64,000 bases of DNA, from positions 908,155 through 972,154 of the forward strand of contig OZ022593.1 of NCBI GenBank assembly GCA_963669155.1, in the 5' to 3' direction. Of this stretch, positions 1-12,080 are shown piece by piece. The stretch is from Arbacia lixula. Lineage: Eukaryota > Echinodermata > Echinoidea > Arbacioida > Arbaciidae. The position numbers and the translations under genes are program-made. Positions within the stretch are counted from its first letter, which is position 1. Every line of letters starts with the position of its first letter. The notes under the pieces are model-generated. The model ran no database searches. It saw only the letters and a list, made by a program, of their open reading frames with translations, and was not told the DNA's origin.

Positions 1-53
1 TCCTTGAAGGAACATATCATGATATTCCCTCTTGTCTTCTTGCGGTCCCTCAG

Positions 54-3000
54 GAGGGGAAGGAGGTGATCAAAAACAGCGGCTTCAGCGGCAAGGGCTT
101 CAAGTTTGACGACACGGAGAGGGAGCTGGCCAATGAGAAGAAGAAGCTACAGAAGGCTGCTCTCGGGCTGCAGGACTCAGACGATGAGGACGCAGGGATG
201 GATGTGAGTAGTGCTGCACAATACTGAGATAATATCGAGTTCATGCGATATTGAGAAATATCAAATTTACATTATTGAGTTCTTGGCTAACTCGATGTAT
301 CATGAAGACATGACTTCAAATATCATCTTATAAACAAGTGACATCATTTATCAGTTTATGTTAGATCACTTCCTTTGCAAACCTAGCCCGTGAAATACTA
401 ATTACACTGTAATGTAACTATTTTAAAAGCCTCAGTCCCATAGATTCATTTTCATGTATAGCTCAACATCTCATGAAGGACAGAGATTTGTGGGCTAAGA
501 GGAGGTGTAAATAAAAGCACAACATTAAAATATAAACTTACACTAAGCACTGTAGCCTAGTATAGGCATTTGATATTTTGACATTTTTCCACTAATTCAT
601 GGAATAAGCCATGTTTGTAATGTATTCACAGCTTTCACCCTACCTGCATGCAACTAATTTCTTTCATAATTAAGACTCAAGAAACAAGGACTACTTGAAC
701 CACATTGCGCACTCCCCCATCCTCCTTGTTTGGTTCCAAAGGGAATGTTAAGGAGTATCCTAAAGAAGAAAAAGAACTGTTTAGTAATGTGTTCATACAT
801 TCACCTGTATTTCGTGATTCAGTTTCAATGGATGGAACGCACTCTAAATCTCTAACAGTTGTTGCTACTCCGACAAACGTCTGACAAGCTTTGGGAGCAC
901 CAGTAGTAATGTATTGTTTGAATGATGTGATTCAATTTGCATATATCACAAAAATGGTTGATTGCCCATATTGGTTGTTTTTTTGGTCCTTAGATTGATG
1001 AGAAGATCGAGACGATGTTTGCATCCAAGCGTCGTGTCAAGGACGTAACGGCCGATGAGATCCCTGTCATCCAGCCCCAGCATGGGGCGGGGCTCCTTGG
1101 GGCTGGGGGGCCAGGGGCTGGGGTCCTGGGGGCTGCTCCGGGGGCGGCCGGTGGGGCCAACCCACCCGCAGGGGCCAATCAGGCCATGCTGAGTCTAGCC
1201 AAGCGCATGGCAGCCAAGATCAACCGCAACCTGGAGAGCGAGCGGCAGGTGGACATGGTGCAGCAGGCTACTCACGCCGTCATGAAGGGGGCCGCTCTCG
1301 GCCAGCCTACCGTCTCGGTAGGTGCCTAATCTTGGGTCTTATTATGTCCTTATGCGACTTTTCTTGCATTCTTTGAATTTCTACTGTACATTTATCATTG
1401 CATGACAACATTCAATTGTGCTTATGTAATTTGGGCAGCCCTCTACCACGGTAAGTGCCTAATCTTGGTGCTTGGGGAAGTTCATAAATAGATCTTCAAG
1501 CATTTATCTTTCTAAATTTGTATCGTTTTTCCTTTCAAAATTTTATTGATTTTTATATTTTTTGTAACAATACAAAAAAAAAACAATCATACCAGAATGA
1601 GATAATTGTATAACATTGGAAGAACAATAATCAAACACAAATTATTGTAGCAATTACAAAAAAATATCAATCAAACAAAATAAGCAGACCTCATGTAAAC
1701 GCTAAAAAATTAGCTTTTTCTTTTCCCTTCCAAGTTTTATTGTTGTTTTTTCTAACACTACAAAACAAGAATCTCACAAGTACATGTATTAAAAATAATT
1801 CCATAACATTGCAAAAACAATCAAGCATATAGCGTTGTAACAATTACGAAAAAGTCAAACAATCAGACCTCATATAAAAGCTAAAAAATCACAGTCTCCG
1901 GATGGTTTGGATTGTGATATTATTCTTCCCGAATAATTTGTTTGTTTTTCCAGGCATTCAGGTTCTTCTATCAATAGATCTTCAAGAATTTATCTTCCCG
2001 AATATTTCCTCTTTTTTTTTTGCAGGCGTTCACCCGGGCAGAGCAGCTGGCAGGTAAGCTGAACGCCAAGCTGAACTACATCCCCAAGACTAACGAGGAA
2101 GAGAAGGAGGAGGAACAGAAAGAGAAACCAACCTTCAGGAAGTATGAGGAGGAGCTGGAGATTAATGACTTCCCTCAGACTGCCAGGTGGAAGGTGACAT
2201 CAAAGGTAATGCATGGGACTGAGCAGGACCTTTTTCGCTTACCTGTATCCCACTTGCTTTTTATCACGTTCAAGTCGGTTATGCAAACATTTATTCAATA
2301 GGCCCACCTCCAGACAGACAGCCTGCTGGAAGGTGACATTAATTGGACTGAGCAGGACTTTTGGCTTGATTTTTATCACTTTCCTGTCAGTTATGCCAAC
2401 ATTTATCAAATAGGGCCACCTCCAGACAGACAGCCAGGTGGAAGGTGACATCAAAAGTAATAGTTGGGACTGAGGGGGATCTGTTTGGCTCATCCCACTT
2501 ACTTTTTATCACTTTCAGTTCTGTCATTTCGAACAAGAGCTGGAAATTAATGACTTCACTCAGACTGCAATGTGGAAAGTGACTGTGCGCAGTCGAATTT
2601 CAAATTTCCTTATGACTGTACCATGACTGTATATGATCTACTGAAGTGTTTGATTATCATTATTATTATATTTTGTTCTGTCCCATGTTCAGGATAACCT
2701 TGCCCAGATCCAGGACTACAGCGAGGCTGGGATCACCATCAGGGGGACGTACTTCCCCCCGGGCAAGGAGCCGAAGGAGGGCGAGAGGAAACTCTACCTC
2801 GCCATCGAAAGTGAGTCTCTTCTGTTAACCCCATTGCTGTGACAAATTTTTTCTCATGTATTTTATTGTTCTGACATGCACGTACAAAATGTTATGTAGC
2901 TTCGGAAAATTGTTCTTGTCAAGGGGGGGGGGCTGTGTTTTTGCCCCACTCCCCCCCCCCGGGCTAGATAAGGTTAAAACAAGCTGACATTGGTATGCTT

Positions 3001-4539
3001 CAAGGAACCGGATAATCCTGGTTCCTGTTTCTGAGTAGAACACCTGGGAACCGGCTGTAGCGGGGTACCATAGTAAATAGGTTAACTCCTTTCAACATAA
3101 GCCTGTATTCACTGGTAAAAAAAAATCATGATTTTGTAGAAAGAAAGAGGATTTTAAAATGTAAACATTGTAAGATGTGGGTTAGAGGTATTGCTATTCT
3201 TTTTGTGTGTGTAATCCTCCCAGTACCATAGGTTCATGATATGTGTAATAAGACAACAGAGGCCTGTGTCACGAAGGGCTATGATTACTCATACCATCAG
3301 TAGATTAATTGTAATTGATCTATTGAATGTACAATTGATATCGACCATAAATCCATATCACAAGAACCTACGATCAATATTGATTGTAACTTGAAATTGA
3401 TATTGATTGTAGCTTGTGTGGATCAATCATAACTATAAGATTGATTGTAAAATTATGCAAAGACCTGGACTTGCAATAGATAGCAGTGATGGTTTGTGAT
3501 ATTGTGCGTTGCAACTTTGCAATTGATCGTAAAGTTGCTCTAGATAGCAACTCACTCTTAGTGATACAGGCCCAGGCTTTTCTTGGCATGGTACTGAGTG
3601 GGTTAATTTAATTTACTGACAACCGATAGTGAAATTGCATATCTTTGAATCCCATTGTCCCCCGTCTTTTCTCGTTAAGGTGTCAGCGACAGAGCGGTGT
3701 CGAAAGCAAAAGCAGAGATCTCCCGGTTAATCAAAGAGGAGTTAATCAGACTGGTGAGTTAGGCCCTCATTGCTTTGAGTTTACCCACAAAACAACATAT
3801 TTAAATCTCTCAACTCACATATCCACACTCTTCTTATACTTCATGGGTTTTCAATTATTGTGACTTATCATCAATGGTAACTACCATGGTAACAGCCAAT
3901 GAGCTCTCATTATTGCACCTGTTGGCATGGTAGGTACCATTGAAAGTAAGTACAATAATTGAATACATATATGCAATATGGCCCTATTTTGCAATCCAGT
4001 TTTTCTTTGAGGCAAGCAATATTATAGAAGATTTTGCTAGCTTTTGGACTGCAGTTTTCATAAATATTGATATATTTAAATATATACAAATGTGAAAAGT
4101 GAAATCAAACTGTATACAAAGCAGAGCTTCCAAGTCTCCCTAATTTCTCAGGAGACTCCCTGAAAATAGACCAGTATTACTGCATTGGATTTCATCACAT
4201 CACCCAATCTCCCCGATTATTGAAAGATTATTGTCATTAGGTTGTATGTATTTTATAGACATCTCCCTGATTTCTGATGAAATTTCCCCAAACCTTCCCG
4301 ATAAAGGAATTTCAATGTTGGTCGCTCTGACAAAGTATTGTTGGTATAATCTTATGCCGCAGATTAAATGCTGCTCTATGGGATTTAAGTGTATTACTTG
4401 TGCACAAGTGCAGCATAAAGAGTTAAGTGTGAATGGATGTGTTTGATTTTAATAGCACTTTGTTTGTTTTCTTTCTTTCTTCCTCGTACAGCAAAACTCA
4501 TACCAGCCAACGAACAAAGGAAGATACAAGGTTCTGTAG
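54..4539 (+). CDS. DDX46: DDX46/Prp5 RNA helicase, C-terminal six coding exons (5' part outside window)
   Basis: Six exons splice in frame with GT-AG borders: 54-203, 994-1317, 2026-2205, 2693-2810, 3680-3753 and 4492-4539 (TAG at 4537). They give the last 297 residues. The spliced protein matches the C-terminal tail of DDX46 closely: SGFSGKGFKFDDTE, KKLQKAALGLQDSDDEDA, EELEINDFPQTARWKVTSK, RGTYFPPGKEPKEGERK and the terminus SYQPTNKGRYKVL. DDX46 (yeast Prp5) is a nuclear DEAD-box ATPase that acts at prespliceosome formation, where U2 snRNP joins the branch site. The helicase core lies upstream of this window. Exon 2 carries a Gly/Ala/Pro-rich insert (about residues 72-97 of the fragment) that I do not recall in the vertebrate protein. 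Intron 3 contains decayed copies of the end of exon 3. Identity is near certain; exon 1 could be longer only if the acceptor at 53 is wrong. Confidence 0.94.
1439..1450 (+). other. Possible 12-nt in-frame microexon or duplicated exon end in DDX46 intron 2
   Basis: The segment is preceded by TTGGGCAG and followed by a strong donor GTAAGT. Its surroundings repeat the true exon 2 end: GTAGGTGCCTAATCTTGG at 1318 and GTAAGTGCCTAATCTTGG at 1451. As a separate exon it would insert four codons (PSTT) without shifting frame. Reading straight through from exon 2 meets a stop, so an extended exon is not possible. No transcript evidence is available here. Confidence 0.3.
2165..2583 (+). repeat. Tandem repeat (about 115 bp) made from the exon 3 end plus donor of DDX46
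   Basis: Unit 1 is the real exon end with its donor and early intron (2165-2299). Units at about 2300-2411 and 2412-2525 repeat GGAAGGTGACAT and TATCAC..TTATGC..ACATTTAT with drift. A last partial unit (2526-2583) repeats GAGCTGGA.ATTAATGACTTC. Unit 2 has lost its donor; unit 3 keeps a possible GTAATA at 2457. The copies sit in intron 3 and look non-coding. Confidence 0.75.
3259..3577. repeat. Inverted-repeat element in DDX46 intron 4
   Basis: The ends are complementary: AGGCCTGTGTCACGAAGG on the left and TTAGTGATACAGGCCCAGGC on the right. The interior is rich in TTGATTGTAA/TTACAATCAA words on both strands. It looks like a non-autonomous DNA transposon or foldback element. The boundary is approximate. 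Confidence 0.5.
3846..3963. repeat. Short inverted-repeat element, family 'GGGCCATGTTGCAT' (partial copy)
   Basis: TTTCAATTATTG at the left pairs with CAATAATTGAA at the right; ACCATCAATGGTAACTACCATGG follows the left arm in all copies (as short words). Fuller copies lie at 47730-47895 and 56935-57081. This copy is in the last DDX46 intron. Confidence 0.55.
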
Positions 4540-4923
4540 TCGTCATTTTAGCGAATCCTATAAACTTCATCTACAAAATAGGCATGAAGGTTTCGGCATG
4601 TGAATCCTGAATCACGAGACTCACATGGCTTAGCGAAACATGTGACCATCATATGTTTGCTCTTGCTAAGGGTGTGGGGAAAGTCCACCATGTCCAAAAC
4701 ATTTTATATGAAAGGTGTTTTTGATGCTCCCTGGAAACTTTCTTACCGACATGCATCAATAATATAATATTACCATGATTATGGTATATGAACGGGGCTC
4801 TTAAGGTGAAAGAAAACATATTTTTGAAATCGGATATGAGTTTAACTGAAAACGGAGGGTATCAAGTGTGTCCTAAAAGCATTTGTTGCTCTGTCGCACA
4901 GCACTGATCTTGGTTAATTTGCA

Positions 4924-4929
4924 TAATAA
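4924..4929 (+). terminator. Candidate poly(A) signal of DDX46
   Basis: AATAAA lies 385 bases after the DDX46 stop codon in an AT-rich stretch. A second AATAAA occurs at about 4960. Either could end the transcript. Confidence 0.45.
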
Positions 4930-4959
4930 AGATGGCCGCTCACTTTACCTTCCTCACTC

Positions 4960-7085
4960 AATAAAGGAGAAGCTACAATTGTTGAAAGCACAAATATTTT
5001 GTTAATTTTGCAACATGCTCAAGTTTTCTTCTGAAAAATCAATATACCGTATTTATCAGTACATGGTACTGGTTGACATCATTCTATGGAGCTGGTATCA
5101 TGTACATTGAGATATGTTGTGGAACTGCCATGGCCTTGGGGTCTTGCCAAAATGGAGGTTCTAGCTTCAAATCCCACACCAGCCATGTGAACAAGACTGA
5201 ATGCCTTGTGCATTTTCCACACTCCTTGCCAAGGAAGAGGTGGGGACCAGGAAGAAAGCAAAGAGGCCGTTATTGACCAAGCTTGTCCAGGGTGCTTGTC
5301 AGGGCATGGCAGCCAGTAGGAAATTTAACTCGTGAATGACTGTGCCGCAGGAAGATTGCAAATTATCACAGGTTTATCTGAGTTTTTGTTCCGTTGAAGA
5401 TTGAACGATTATTGTTTGCTAATGAGGTCTCTTGCTGTCTGGATTTCATGTGATATGAATGCCATGTATTAACTATTTTTGGTCAAGAAATACCATGTTC
5501 AAACTTCTTGACCAATTTGCAATTGCCATTAAAAAATTAGTGACAATCAGCCCTTTCTCTTTTTGTACAAGACGCAAAGAGCCCTGTGCCTTTGGCATAT
5601 CAGTCATGGTACTTCACACTGCTTGCAACTTTGCTACTGTAACTTCTTTAATAGTCACAGGTTTGTCTTATGTTGTATAGTTCAGTTGAAGGTTGAAAGA
5701 CTATCGAATGATAAACTGACTGTGAATCTATCAACTGACGGTTTTTATTGGCATTGATGGTAAAAAGCGGATCAAATTTGTAATAATGTCACGAGAATAT
5801 TTGTCAGTGTCAAATTCTAGAATCTACCAACTACACAGAGCAATTAAGTGAGCAGATTTCCACACCATTTTTACCACTTATCAAGGTCCAGTGATGCAAA
5901 CTTGTCCAAAAGTGAGTAATGTTGAGTACCGTATTGACAACAAGGGGAACAATCTTGATTTGCTAGCATTCTCATATATCCCTAGATGGAGGAAAGAGGA
6001 CTAACAGCCACTTCTTATCAAGCAAACTTCAGGTTAATCTGAAGTAATCTGAATTGCAAAATAAATGCGATATGACATGACCAGAATTGTTTCCATTTTT
6101 GTAATCAATTGAAGAGCAAGCAAAGAGAAGGGAAGGAAAGTACATTTGCAAAAGAGTATGTTGTTATTTTCCACTGATCACAATTATTCTATCATGAGCA
6201 GAGGGTTATTTATCTAGAATTTGTCTTCTAGTTTTAACAGTTTTATTTCAGTTGAATTGATTCCCCGGTAACAAGACTAGTTCTACATTCAGTGACTAGG
6301 TGCGTTAAGGAAATTATCACAGTGTTTGCTATTTCTGATAGTGCTTCTACATTTTATTGTAAAACTTAATGTGTTATAGGAGTTTTTGTATTGGTGTAAG
6401 TGGTCATGAAAATAAAAGATAATATTTTCTTGAGTGTAAGATAATGTACATTAAATGCTGGATAAGCATTTTGAAATGATGTGTTGTAGGTTGTATTCCT
6501 TCTGTGCAAGCATTGAGTGAGTGCAGTGTAGTAACAAGCCAGTGTGGATGAAGAATATGATTGGCACCGTAGCCAAATTTGGCTTCTCCTGTGTGGGTGA
6601 CTCTCCATTTGGTCTCTAAGCAAAATGTTATAACATTGCTCTTTTCAGGACCAAGTACCACAAATATGTGATTTGGGGCTATAACTTTTGAAAAATTAAT
6701 AAAAGATGCCTGACATGAAAAATCATAAATGTTTGCACAAGATGAATCCTTATTTGGCATTTAGTGATATAATATATTTATTACCTTTGTAGTGTTTTTT
6801 TTTTTAAGGAAATAAGGGTCATATAATCACTAAATCTTTAAATTGGCACAATTGATTCTCTAAATTCTGTTTTTGACACATTGATTTTTAACTAAATATA
6901 TGTACCTTAATATCACATTTAAAAAATATAGTGTTGCCAATTTAAAAAACAAATATTGATAAGTTTTGCTCTATAATGGCCTTCATCCCAAATGAGTTAA
7001 ATTTAAGTACAATCAATCAAAACCCCTTAGCCTCGACTATTACCCTACCATGATAAAATACTGATGCAACACAGAAAATGGGCAG
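4960..7085. other. Intergenic stretch without a recognised gene
   Basis: Open frames here are short and show no family resemblance or coding bias. A repeat-like, tRNA-box-like stretch (GGAGGTTCTAGCTTCAAATC) is visible near 5153-5172, but nothing else supports a SINE. I see no gene. Confidence 0.5.
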
Positions 7086-7089
7086 GATT

Positions 7090-7440
7090 CGGGAAAGGGG
7101 GGGGGGGCGGTTAATGAATGAGCAAGAGAGAAAAAAAGAGTGTGTGTTTGTTTGTGTATGCATGAAGAGGGATGAGAGATGAAATAGAAAGTATTTGTTC
7201 ATATTTTGAGAGATAGATAGGGATAGTGTGTGTGCATTTCTCGAGAGGAATGATATAGAAAGAGAAGGATCGAGGGCAATAGATGAGAAAGAGAGAGAGA
7301 GAGAGTGGGAATATGTGTGTGAGCGCATGTGCTTGTGTCCATGGAGGAGAAATATATTGAAAGAGAAGGATGAAAGCTGAGATAGAGAATGTGTGTGTAT
7401 TGTGTGTGTGTGTGTGTGTGTGTCAGTGTGTGTGTGTTTG
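7090..7440. repeat. GA/GT-rich minisatellite, left part
   Basis: Loose units of about 110 bp combine GTGTGTGTG, CATG, GGAGGAGAAATATA and GAAAGAGAAGGATGA words. The same units continue at 10165-10920, on the far side of a LINE, so the two blocks were once one array. Confidence 0.7.
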
Positions 7441-10160
7441 TTTGTTTATTTATTTTCACCATGCATAATATACAATCACATTGACAAGAACAGCGTATTA
7501 CATCAAAATAGAATACATAGTAGGAACAAAGCATAAACATAAATGTTTGAAGCGCAGAGTCCCTAGAATAACATAGTAGGTAATAAATTCGTTTCGTAAA
7601 ACATGGCTTGAAATAAAACATTCATGATTTCGTTTAATCGACAGAAATAAAAACAAATAAAATAAGAAAAAAATGTTAATCGTGCCCTCTTATCGTACTA
7701 TACCTCCTTACCCTGTCATAAAAGGACAGAAACACTTAAGTGTACCTCAAAAGCTATTATGATGAATATTTGGAGAGGAGTAATTCTTTCATATTCCGTT
7801 TAAATGATATAATAGTGCTACAATTTCGTATATGAGATGGTAACACATTCCAAATGTCAGGTCCTACATATCTAATTGATTTATGTGCTAAAGCAGTTCT
7901 TGGTGTAAACAAATGGAAATCAGAAGAATGTCTAGTTGGATAGTTATGAATGTCTCTATTTAAAGTGAAATCGTCACAAAATGATACAGGCAATTCTTTT
8001 TTGTTTAAGCGGTACATGAACACTGCAATTTGCATGAAATGAATATCAGTAATTTTCAATGTTTTTAGTCTAGAAAATAACGGATCAGTATGATCGAAGT
8101 ATCCAGACCCAGTACAGAGCCGTACGGCTCTCTTTTGTAGTCTTAAAATAGTATCAGTATTTGCTTTGCAATTTGCCCACTCTATGTTACAGTAAGAGAT
8201 GCGAGAATGAATAAAAGAATTGTAAATAATAAGCAAAACACGAAGTGGGACAAATGACCGCAGCTTGTACATTACACCAATATACCGAGACAAACTTCGG
8301 GAAAGGTCACGTACGTGCTCATGCCAAGAGAGGCACTCATCGATTAGAATTCCTAAGAATTTGGTGTTTTTCTTTTGTTGGATGGAAATGCTATCTATCT
8401 TCAATGAAATACTTATTTCTTCTTTCTGAGCACGACTTTTAAAATATATGAAGTTGGTTTTATCCAAATTTAACGACAGTTTATTACATTTAAACCAATT
8501 TGATAATTTGGGCAGTTCAGTATTCAACATATGAACAAGAGTTTGTAAGTTTGGATTGGAACAAAAAATATTGGTATCATCCGAAAATGATATATATTGC
8601 AATGAGGTGGAGACATTAGAAATATCATTCACATAAATAAAAAAGAAAAGAAGCGGACCTAAAATAGAGCCCTGCGGCACACCACATGTGATTGATGACA
8701 TAGATGATTTTGCATTATTGAAGGTTGTATATTGACTTCTACAAGAGAGATAACTACGGAACCAATCCAATGGTATGCCACGAATACCATAATGGTAAAG
8801 CTTCTTTAAAAGTATACTATGATCAAGGGTATCAAATGCCTTACTTAAATCCATAAAAACTCCTATGACATGTTCATGATTGGTTAAGCAGATGATACCC
8901 TATCATTTAACTTCACAATAGCATATTCAGTTGAATGAAATTTCCTGAATCCATATTGATCATTATTAAGTAACTTATTGGCAATCAAAAATGTATATAA
9001 CCTATCATAAACGAGTCGTTCTAATATTTTTGAAAAACATGAAAGTATAGAAATGGGCCGATAATTGGTAAATGAGCTAGCATCACCTTTCTTATAAATG
9101 GGTATTACTTTTGAAATTTTCATCATTGAGGGAAAACTACCAGAGGATAATGACAAGTTAAAAATATAAACGAGAGGTTTAATTATACTTCCAATAATAT
9201 TCTTTAACAAATGTGTATTAATCTCGTCATGTCCAGTTGAATGACTGGAATTAAGTGATGCAACAATCCACGTGACCTCAACTGCATTTGTTGAGTTAAA
9301 AAATATACTATTTACGGAGGGATTAAATAGAAAGTTTTGGAAATTTTGACTACATCCCTTAACTTTAGAGGCCTGTTCGGCACCTATGTTTGCAAAGAAA
9401 TTGTTAAAACCATTTGCAATTTCATGTGGATCACTTACAATTCTATCACCGTGTTTAAACTGAGTTGAATGGGAAACATTACCCCTTTTCAGAATATCGT
9501 TTACTATTTTCCACTTTGAAGAAGAGTCATTAGCCTGTACAAACTGTTTAGTGTATTACATTCTTTTATATGTACGTATAACATGAGTTAGTTTATTTCT
9601 GTATTGCCTATATTCTAGTTTCTTCAGGTCGGTAGGATTACAAAGGCTTTTTTTTATAAAGCCTATTTCTATGTTTAATGGATTTTAAGATTCCTTTAGT
9701 AATCCAAGGATGTTTGGGTACATTTTTCCGAGCTTTGATTTGAACGTTTGGTATATTGACATTCAAATAGTTTGTTAATGTTTCTATGAACCTTTGATAA
9801 GCAACATCGATGTTATTGCTATTGAAAACATCATTCCAGGTTTCCGACATTAAATCTGTTTTAAACTTTTCTATATTTTCTCCTGTGAATTTACGAGCTT
9901 CAATGGCATTCCTATTAGTTCTTTTTTTTTATATATATAACTGGGAAGAAACAAGAAAATAGGCAAGTGATCGAAACTTCAGAATAAATAAGACCTGATT
10001 CAATATCGTATTCAGAAACATTGGTAAATATATTATCAATTAAGGTGCTAGTATTTTTATCTATTCTTGTTGGTTTAGTAATTGTCGAGAACATAGCATG
10101 AACATTTAATAACGTATTTAAATCATCAGTAATATCATTGTCAGAAAGCAAATCAATATT
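7440..10160 (-). mobile_element. Degenerate non-LTR retrotransposon (CR1/L2/Jockey-like LINE) inserted in a minisatellite
   Basis: Minus-strand frames at 9915-10151, 9638-9850, 8884-9210 and 7757-8854 carry, in order, the end of an APE-type endonuclease (ITKPTRIDKNTSTLIDNIF) and a reverse transcriptase. RT motifs are VIPIYKKGD, NYRPISIL, MDLSKAFDTLDHSILL, CGVPQGSILGPLLF and FSDDTNIF. The catalytic box reads FSDD rather than the usual FADD. The frame is broken at least three times, with a frameshift between the 8884 and 8854 blocks and another before the SDH motif of the endonuclease. No 5' end or ORF1 is seen. GT/GA repeats flank both sides. It differs in sequence from the LINE at 12.6-16.7 kb. 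Confidence 0.9.
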
Positions 10161-10164
10161 GATT

Positions 10165-10306
10165 GTGTGTGTGTGGGTTGTGTGTGTTGTTTTGTTTTGT
10201 TTTGTTTTGTTTAATTTGTTAATATATTTAACTTCATATGAAGTTAATTTGTATTATTATGGAATCAGAATAAAGATCATTTAAAAAAAAGAAAAAAAAG
10301 TGTGTG

Positions 10307-10343
<37 letters not shown>

Positions 10344-10744
10344 CATGTCCGTGGAAGAGGAGGATATAGAAAGAGAAGGGGGATAAATGATGAGAGAAAG
10401 AGAATGTGTGTGTCTAGAGAAGAATACTATAGAAAGAGAAAAGGATGAGAGATGGGGAGATGGGATGGAGAGGGGAAGTGTGTGCGCTCACGTGTGTGTG
10501 ATTTGTGTGTACATGCATGGGGATGGTGTAAAGAGAAAGCGGCTCAGGGGGTGAGATATATGTATGAGATAGAGATAGAATGTAGGGTGGAGCAGGATGA
10601 GGTAAAACGAGACTTGGAAGAGGAGAGAGAGATAAACAGTGAAATATGATGATAGGGATCAGTATAGTGTCGAGGGAAATGAGGGGGTGAGCGATGAACA
10701 ATATGTACAGTATGTGTGTATGAATTTATGAGATCAACTAGAGG

Positions 10745-10805
<61 letters not shown>

Positions 10806-10815
10806 TGTGTGTGTG

Positions 10816-10859
<44 letters not shown>

Positions 10860-10920
10860 CGCGCATGTTGGGATGGGAGAAAACGAGACAGATTGAAGTA
10901 CAGAGAGATATGAGTTATGA
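10165..10920. repeat. GT/GA minisatellite and microsatellite, right part
   Basis: The block holds (GT)n at 10306-10337, a (GA)n run at about 10744-10803 and (GT)n at 10804-10855. Between them are units with GAGGATATAGAAAGAGAAGG that match the block at 7090-7440. Confidence 0.8.
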
Positions 10921-11204
10921 GAGATTACTATGCTTATTGAGAGTGTTCGTTTTGTAAATGTGCAAGCATGTATCATTATGTGAATATAAATTATGGGATA
11001 AAGAAAAGAACATGGAGACAAATTTAAGAAGATGTAAAACTTTAAAAGCAATAATTTTGTGTCTTTTCATTTATTAGAATAATGCTGTTGATTAATCAAT
11101 CGAATCACACACTTGTACATGATGCCAAATTATTGCTTCTTGATTATCAATTATATGACTGATGTAGAAATTCTTGAGAACATCTTTTTACAATGCATAA
11201 GGAT

Positions 11205-11310
11205 CTACGCGCGCGATTTCTTGCTTTTATTTTGAACGGACTATTCGGAGACACCATAACGGGGCCGGGGGGCTCTTGATCTACCACCAGCTGAAAGCAG
11301 AAAGGATCAC
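11205..11310 (+). promoter_or_regulatory. Candidate promoter/5'UTR of SelU
   Basis: A CpG-bearing, GC-rich patch (CTACGCGCGCGATTTC, CCATAACGGGGCCGGGG) stands out in AT-rich DNA about 0.8 kb before the coding exon. The coding exon has an acceptor (TATTTCAG) at 12070, so an upstream non-coding exon is expected. No clear donor was fixed, so this is only a candidate. Confidence 0.3.
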
Positions 11311-12080
11311 GAGACACTCAGTAAGAAGGTCTTTCTTTTACTTTTAACTGCTTAACACGTAATTTATCCTTTAATACAATACATGCCACCAGGTACCATG
11401 TTTTAAAGTATTCACGATGTAATTAATGTATTTATGTAAGAATGTTACTTTGTATTGTAATGCTGCGCTGGACATGTCATTTCTGATAACTCCAGTCTCC
11501 AGACTTGTGTCTTGTCCCTTGCCTTGTCACTGGATGCTTGTCGAGCCTTCGGTCTTTGCACATCGGACAGTGTGTATTACCATGATTACTGGGTGTATAA
11601 TTCAAATTATCACATATAATGCGGGTGACTTTAATGGACCACCCCCCTTTTTTTCTTCTGAATAATCATATTCATACTGAACAAGTGAAATACTGAAGTT
11701 TCACTCACAGATAAACAAAATTATATGTTAACAATTCTTACAGAGTTTCGTGAGAAAGGCTATAAATTCCTTTGAAAATTCTGATCTGGTATCGATATAC
11801 GAGATGTCACTAGCTGATATCTGACTTAGCATTCTCTTCAAGAAATGGTTTAGCATCATGAATACTAGCTTGACTTCTAATGTCACTGGCATTCTAATGC
11901 AGAAACAGGCCCTAAGTTAAAGTTTCCAATTACCAAATCCAAGATTTATTCCTGTTCAAACTCCTGACCTTGGCACATTTTCTGTCAAGTCTTATGTAAT
12001 GTAATTGTAAAGAAGTAACATCAAAATGACTTCTAACTGTTATGGTGAAATGTCTGATTTCATATTTCAGCACAGACGAA

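Noticed and set aside
5073-5276. Opposed 60-67 codon frames as a small gene
   Set aside because: Both strands are open by chance; there are no splice or homology signals, and the tRNA-box-like word suggests a repeat relic at most.
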